Below, piece after piece: positions 58,287 through 64,000 of a stretch of 64,000 nucleotides of DNA. Source of the DNA: Euryodendron excelsum. Taxonomy: Eukaryota > Streptophyta > Magnoliopsida > Ericales > Pentaphylacaceae. Numbering within the stretch: the first letter of the stretch is position 1; each line of letters begins with the position of its first letter. The DNA is taken from the NCBI GenBank assembly GCA_033060915.1, contig CM065393.1, forward strand, positions 10,541,001 to 10,605,000, written 5' to 3'. The notes under the pieces are model-generated. The model did no database searches, was not told where the DNA came from, and saw only the letters and a list, made by a program, of their open reading frames with translations. The translations under genes were made by a program, and so were the position numbers.

Positions 58287-59216
58287 CAAAATATATATAT
58301 ATTTGGAATATGTACATATATACACTGGGATGAATGTGAGTCTGTGCCAAACATATATTGATCTGTGACATTGGTGGTACATTGGTACTCCTAGATCTCA
58401 ATTTTTTTCCCTTTATTTCATGCTGGTTGCCTTTGAAGGTTTGTAGCATTTTCCTTGGTTCTTATCATACCTGTCTGTGGGTTTTGGACGAGCATATACT
58501 ATTTGAATGCACAATCAGTGTAAAGATTCTGTACGAAATTTGTACATAGTTTCTCTACATTCTGGTGGAGTTCGTGTACAAAATTTCAGAAAGATAGTAT
58601 TTTTCTGTTGATTAAGATAGTGTCTTTTCATACATGTTTCGTAGACTCAAGTCGATACTAAATTCTACCAGACAGTTCATAAATTTCAATAATCATTGCT
58701 TGGTTCATTCAAATTTTAGGTCTAGTCTTTGGATGTCTTTCAGGTTTATTTTTTAATTAGTCTTCGTCATAAATAGAATGATTTATGTAGTATTTAGCCC
58801 AAACTAATGCCATGTATAGAACAAATCTTGTAGAAAGTGAGTGTGTTTTTGCGCCTGAGTAGCTGATCCAACTTTGAAAATATTATCAACCTTCAACTTG
58901 CGTAAATTAGAGGAATCAGCACTATAAAGCTTCCGATGTGCATGGCTGACCTCTTTTGTATGGCTTATTTGATGTAAAATAGTCGGAAACCAGTGATAGC
59001 ATAACTCATGTTCTTTCCATGAGACCAAATTAAGTGTGTTGACATATTGGCATGTAAAGTACGAGATCTCTGTAATGTACTCTGCTTTCTCTTCACTCAG
59101 TTTATTCTTTTGCTTCAGCTTAAACTAGAATAATCAAGTTCATTTTTTCCATCTCGCAGAGATTCTTCTCCCTCTTTCTTGGGAACTTAAAACTCCACCA
59201 CCACTATTACACACAC
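58287..59216 (+). other. 5' flank of DC1 gene B
   Basis: No gene. The last bases before the ATG (ACACACACATGGAGATTAC) parallel gene A (CCACACAAATGGAGATTAC), so the immediate leader is conserved between the paralogues. CT-rich TTCTTCTCCCTCTTTCTTGG at 59162-59181 could be leader sequence. No unambiguous TATA box was found. Confidence 0.5.
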
Positions 59217-60494
59217 ATGGAGATTACACATTTCAGCCACAAGCATTCTCTTGTCCTCTCTGATCAGATGAATGGTGAACTGCCACGACAGATCAGGCAT
59301 CCCTTTCACCCACCACATGATCTCACTCTTCTCTCCAAGGAACCAGACCAAGGAGAGGAAGTATCTGTTGGAGAGCGTAAGTGCCGTGTTTGTTGTGAAT
59401 TGTCCAAAGGCCACCTTTTCTACTGTTCCACATGTGATTTTGCCCTTGATGTTACATGTGCTATGCTAATGCTCACCATAAGCCACGAACACTTAGAGCG
59501 CCAAATACAACATTATAGCCACCCGCATTCCTTGATCCCATTTGACAGGAAGAATCGTGTGTTGCTCTGCTGTGGATGTGACGGCATCTTGGGGGATTCA
59601 AGCTTTGCTTGTCCTCAATGCCTTTTCTTCTTGTGCAAATCATGTGTCGAAACGCCAGAAATTATTGAACATCACACATTCCATCCTCAACACCAACTCA
59701 ATTTCCTCCCTCACAGTCCTGATGGGGTTCCTGTTTTCTGCAATGCCTGTTGCGAGATGCACTTTGGCCTGGTTTACCATTGTGCCGCGTGCCAGTTCTA
59801 CCTCGGCCTTAAATGTGCCTCGCTTCCTACTGTGATGTATGAAGGTCATGAACACCCCCTTGCTTTCATGAACAAAGACAGCGACTTCGAATGCCACAAA
59901 TGCAGAACCTTCTGTCGCAGGTCCTTCTTACGTTGTGTCTTGTGCGACCTCATTCTCCATGTCAAATGTATTCCTGCGTTGCCACGTGCTGTTAAAGTTA
60001 GCAAACACAAACATCGGCTCACGCTCACTGATATTCTTCCAGAGGACGGTTCAGATAAGTATTACTGCTTCGTTTGCGAAAAAGAAAGAAATCCCAGGTA
60101 CTCCGTGTATTACTGTGCTGAATGTGAAATTGCTTCCCACATTGAGTGTGGAATCTCTGAGGTATGGCTACATTCACACTTTTACTTACAAAAAATAAAA
60201 ATAAAAATCTGTGCGTACTTTGGATTATGAAGAATATATATAATTGTCTAAATGGACTTTTATCAAATTGCTTGTAAGCTGTTAATGTCGTCGGAGGAAG
60301 AGTCGTCTGCCGTGGAAGAGTCGACGGTGCTCCGGCAACTTGTGGATGCGGGTTTCGATGCCTTCGATTATTATTCTAGTGATGAGCCAGCCGACACCAC
60401 CGACGGCGTGATGTTTTATACAATAATATTAAAGCAACTCCTGGGGAAAACTGGAAATTTTGATGATTTCGTTGGTGCGATTAAAAATAAATAG
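59217..60494 (+). CDS. DC1 (C1-like) Cys/His-rich protein, gene B
   Basis: Two exons: 59217-60161 (315 codons) and 60279-60494 (71 codons plus stop). The phase-0 intron of 117 bp has donor GAG|GTATGG and acceptor TGTAAG|CTG. About 386 aa, roughly half of gene A. Five DC1 modules at residues about 28-81, 102-143, 153-200, 211-251 and 263-311, all with their Cys/His pattern. The N-terminus MEITHFSHKH begins a module whose CxxC core is missing: residues 20-22 join straight to LPRQIRHPFHPPH, equivalent to A's junction before module 6. Exon 2 shares with A an E-S...QL(V/L)xAGFDxF...SDE stretch, then ends differently (FDDFVGAIKNK). Zinc-binding fold known for the family; ligand and role here unknown. 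No signal peptide or membrane span. Confidence 0.9.
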
Positions 60495-60888
60495 ATTTGT
60501 TTTTTGTATTTAAATATTCTGGTTGCATCCCTTTTGTGAACACAAGTTAGAACTCTAATAAGTTCTTGTTGTCTTCTATTGCTTTGCTGAATGTAATTTG
60601 TGAGTGAATTAAAGTATACTTTGTTTTTGTTTTTTTATTTTTTTAATATGTACTTATTATCATATATGAGCTGACCTTTTTTTTTTGGGAGAAGAAAAAC
60701 AATCAATTAATATAAAAACAAATAAATGAAATTCTGAACACTAATTTTTCATATTTGGTTTAATTCACTAATGTTCTAGTTATTTTGATAGTAGGCTATG
60801 CCTTTGCGAAAACTGAAAATAGATCATGTAATTATCTTTTGTATTTCATTATTCTTTAGTTAGGTATGATTTATTGATTACAGTCAAA
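60495..60888. other. 3' flank of gene B
   Basis: AT-rich, with an AATTAAA poly-A-signal-like site near 60607. No gene. Confidence 0.5.
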
Positions 60889-62056
60889 CTAGTAGTGATC
60901 ATTTTGCTTTGCACGCGTGTTATGTATGGAAATAAGAAAAAAATAAATATATTTTAAAAATATATTTTTTTACATGAAGTATTTTGATATATAATATGTG
61001 TTATGTATGAGAATAAGAAAAAATTTAAAAATATTTTAAGAATATATTTTTTACACGAAATATTTTGATATATAATATTTTATATATAATTTATGAATAT
61101 AATAAATATCCTAATAAGAGTGAATGTGTTATTATTATGTTATATTTAATATTTTGAACATACAATTTTATATACATGTATAACCTCAAATCGTATTCAA
61201 TTAGAAAATATAATTAAAAGCATTATATTATGTTAAAGTCTTTCATCCAGACTTAAAGGTAAACCTCACCATGCTGACCTGTAGTACTCTGAGATTGTGA
61301 TTAATAAGAGCCCCATCGTCACATGCGAGAGCATCTCCGCTCAAGACTGATGCCATTAGTAAAGTGGGCATCGACCGACGCAACAAGATAAGAATATGCC
61401 AGCATTTCCCATGTAGGTAGCGACTGAAGGCATCTTCTTTATCCGGCGTGGTTCAGGTGCCGACGGATCAGTCCGGCGTACGCTCTTTTTCTGCAAAAGA
61501 GGAAAATAACCCACAAAATTGTCTCTGTCGAGACTATTAGTTTTGCCTTGGGATATACCTAGGTCTTTGGCCCTATCATGATTGTCCTATCGGACCTATT
61601 CATGAACTTCTACCAGGATGCATACCTTTTACTTTAAATTAAAGTAATGCAAAAAAAAAAAAAAAAAAAAGGTAGTAATGTTTCAAAATTGAGGTGATTA
61701 ACTTAACTTTTTTTAAAAGAATAGTAGTTGAAATATGTAAATAAGTTGAATTTAAAAACATTTTCTCTAATCTATTAATAGATTAATTCATTTTGACTCA
61801 ATCATAAATTTACAGAGGTTTTAATATAATATTTGACCTAAGATATTAAGCATCATAAAAAAAAAAGAGTAAATAGAGTGTTACACATGCCACATTTAAA
61901 TTAGGATCTACATAAAAATAATAATAATAATTTATATGAAAATATCAATGATTAGATGACATATGTATTTTATAAAATAAAAAAAACTCTAAACAAACTG
62001 GGTTAGAACTTTTGAACTAAAAAATAAGACAACCTATTGATATAATATACTATAGA
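60889..62056 (-). mobile_element. Helitron-like element, ~1.17 kb
   Basis: Minus strand: starts TCTATAGTATATTATATC at 62056 after an A, and ends CTAG at 60889 before a T. The terminal hairpin is decayed (TTGCTTTGCACG in place of a clean palindrome). Two direct repeats of about 75 bp (GTGTTATGTATGRRAATAAG...) lie at 60919-61070. The interior holds a GC-richer block of about 380 bp that is unlike the rest. Confidence 0.5.
61245..61625. other. GC-richer block inside Helitron-like element
   Basis: About 380 bp of mixed-composition sequence (GACTGATGCCATTAGTAAAG, ATCCGGCGTGG, CAGTCCGGCGTACGC) flanked by AT-rich DNA and followed by a 20-base poly-A (61651-61670). No ORF or domain recognised. It could be a captured fragment, a retroposed piece given the poly-A, or part of an LTR. 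Confidence 0.4.
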
Positions 62057-62327
62057 TTGCACAACAATAGATGTTTATTTTTTAAAAATTTTTAAGAGAG
62101 TGCGTCTAGGAAACACATAATAGTTTGAATTTTAAAAGAGAATTTAGTAAACTATGATCTCAATTGATAGACTTTGGAAATTATAGATCTATCTGCTATA
62201 TATAGTATTCAATTAGTGATAGTTTTTAGAGCAACTTAAAGTTATTCTAATATTACAAAAAATAAAATATTTGTCAAATTTTGATTGAGACTTTGATGAT
62301 AATGTATTGTTACAATATCTATACTAT
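62057..62327. other. AT-rich DNA between Helitrons
   Basis: Nothing recognised. Confidence 0.5.
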
Positions 62328-63998
62328 ATATTATAGCAATAGGTTGTTAGGTAATTGAGCTTGAAAGTCTTGATTTTATTTTTAAAATTTTTGAATTTAA
62401 AAAATAAATAAATACACATGTCATGAACTCATTGGTCATTTAACTAAAATGATAATGTTATTTTAATTTGACATATTTTCAATATAGTAACTTTGAACAT
62501 TCAAGATAATATTCAAATTTTACAAAAATGTGATATTATTAATTCTTTAAAACTAATATGGTAACTAAATCTAATAGTATTTTTAAAAATTCTTAAAATA
62601 TCGCCCCTTTTAGAAATCTTTTAGGTTCCTTGTAACTTAGCCTTTAGCTGAATTTATATTTATGTACATTTGAATTATTCATATATATTTATTCAAATAT
62701 ATACTACATATTGTAGAAATACATTGTTGTTAGATCTTTAAAGTTGAAATACCCAATCTAATATTTTTCATTTTTAAAAATTAAAAATTTTAGAAATTTC
62801 TTCCTTTAATTCAAAAATGTGAAATTTTATTTTCAAATCCATTTAATTTCTCTATTTAGAAGGAAAAAATGAAAATTAATATTTTTGTTAGAAGGTCTTT
62901 GAAGTTAAAAGTTTCAATCCATTTGCCCATATTTTTATTTTTAAAAAATACAAAAAACATGTGTCATACTATTATTAATCCTTTCTAAATTTTTGTTTAC
63001 CTTCTATATTTTATAAAAACAGATAATCAATAGATATAGTACGATTTTCAAATTTTCTTTAATTAGGATCTTGTCTTAAAAATATTTTCTTAAATTTATA
63101 CAATAGAAAGGACACATATTAAGTTAGTAGCATTTTATCATTTATTTTACTATATCAAATCACATCTTTTTAAAAAAGATTTACAAGAAAAATAAAAAAA
63201 TAATTTGAATAAAATAAAATGTATAGACTATAATGAAATTATTCACTCTTTTATTCTTACTTCTTTTTCAAATGAAATATACAGATATAGGTGCAATATA
63301 CTAAGTCATGCGCATTTTAAAATTTAAATATTTACATTTGTCTATTTAAGTTATGTCTTATTTCCTCCTTTGTATTGACTCTTTATACCTAGATAAATGG
63401 CAAAAAATCGTCATGTGCTCAAACAAAGGAGATTCATACTATTAGATGGAATAATATAATTAAAACTTATTAGTCACGTATAACTCTAATTTAAATGTGG
63501 CATGTATAACTCAATTAACTGTTTTTTATAATGCTTAATGTTTTAGGCTAAACATTTATAACTAAGATCTATTCATTTATGATTGGATCGAAGTGAATTA
63601 ATTTATTGTTAGATTTTATAGCAAATATATTAGAATTCAATATATTCAAATATCCTCTTGGAAACACTTAAGTTGATCGCCTCAATTTTTATCCATTACG
63701 AATAATTTTGTGTTTTATTACTTTAATTTAAAGTGGTAAGTATTTTTAATTATAGAAAAAATGCTTATTCTTAAGATTCTCTTTTAATATTATACTCTTG
63801 ATCCTAAACTTTGAATTTGGTAGGATTATAGGTAACACTTATGTATGTAACAATGAATATACAAAATACTAATAATCTTCATAAATTTTACAAAATAATT
63901 AAATGGTAACACATATGTATGTATTTGAAGTAAAAAAATACATTTCTAAACTAATGTTTGTCTTTCTTATCCCGTGCATAGCACGAGTTCACTACGAG
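62328..63998 (+). mobile_element. Helitron-like element, ~1.67 kb
   Basis: Begins TCTATACTATATATTATAGC at 62328 after an A. The 3' end has the hairpin CCCGTGC-ATA-GCACGAG at 63971-63987, followed by a decayed end (CGAG for CTAG) before T at 63999. It matches 32137-33707 in reverse over its whole length. A second 5'-like end (ATATACTACATATTGTAG) near 62700 suggests one Helitron nested in another. No coding region. Confidence 0.65.
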
Positions 63999-64000
63999 TA

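Noticed and set aside
61330..61390. Hammerhead ribozyme (retrozyme) core
   Set aside because: CTGATGC is present but the CTGATGA core, the GAAAC segment and a cleavage-site stem are not arranged as needed.

Overview
The window is plant nuclear DNA, most likely from a eudicot with a repeat-rich genome. The evidence is A+T-rich intergenic DNA, multi-domain DC1 (C1-like, Cys/His-rich) genes with GT-AG introns, and Sirevirus-like copia, CACTA, Mutator-like, hAT-like, Helitron and SINE elements typical of angiosperms. The sequence does not fix the species. No rRNA, tRNA, CRISPR or bacterial-type operon was seen.

Only two loci look like functional host genes, both on the plus strand. DC1 gene A is 18544..21080 (two exons, about 735 aa, ten DC1 modules). 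DC1 gene B is 59217..60494 (two exons, about 386 aa, five modules). They start with the same residues, share an exon structure with a phase-0 intron after the last DC1 module, and end in a related short exon. B matches A's first ~20 residues fused directly to A's module 6 onward, so the pair is a duplicated DC1 locus that lost modules 1-5 in B. About 38 kb of transposons separates them. Fragments of a repeated promoter-like block upstream of A suggest more copies once existed.

Layout: 1-2162 end of a large LTR; 2163-10152 AT-rich DNA with MITEs, a Mutator-like element (3570-5208, carrying a 47-G run), an hAT-like MITE, an LTR-like remnant and a 264-bp Helitron; 10153-16880 a non-autonomous CACTA element with a 177-bp tandem array; 16881-21080 duplicated promoter-like blocks, a SINE and gene A; 22.7-29 kb a second large LTR beside a broken gypsy-type ORF; 29-34.3 kb Helitrons; 34.3-56.9 kb a three-layer nest; 57-60.5 kb MITE, SINE and gene B; 60.5-64 kb Helitrons.

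The nest is the structural centrepiece. An old, long, Tat/Ogre-like LTR (34344-34970 plus 53606-~56870) was split by an ~11.2-kb Sirevirus-like copia element (34971-53605). That element's pol region was then hit by two solo LTRs of the first family (39784-42424 and 44111-48861), each with perfect 5-bp target duplications and TG...CA ends. All coding parts of the retroelements carry stops or frameshifts. I see no convincing new molecular system. The notable points are this dated nest, the G-poor LTR architecture, the tandem Helitron junction and the DC1 paralogue pair.
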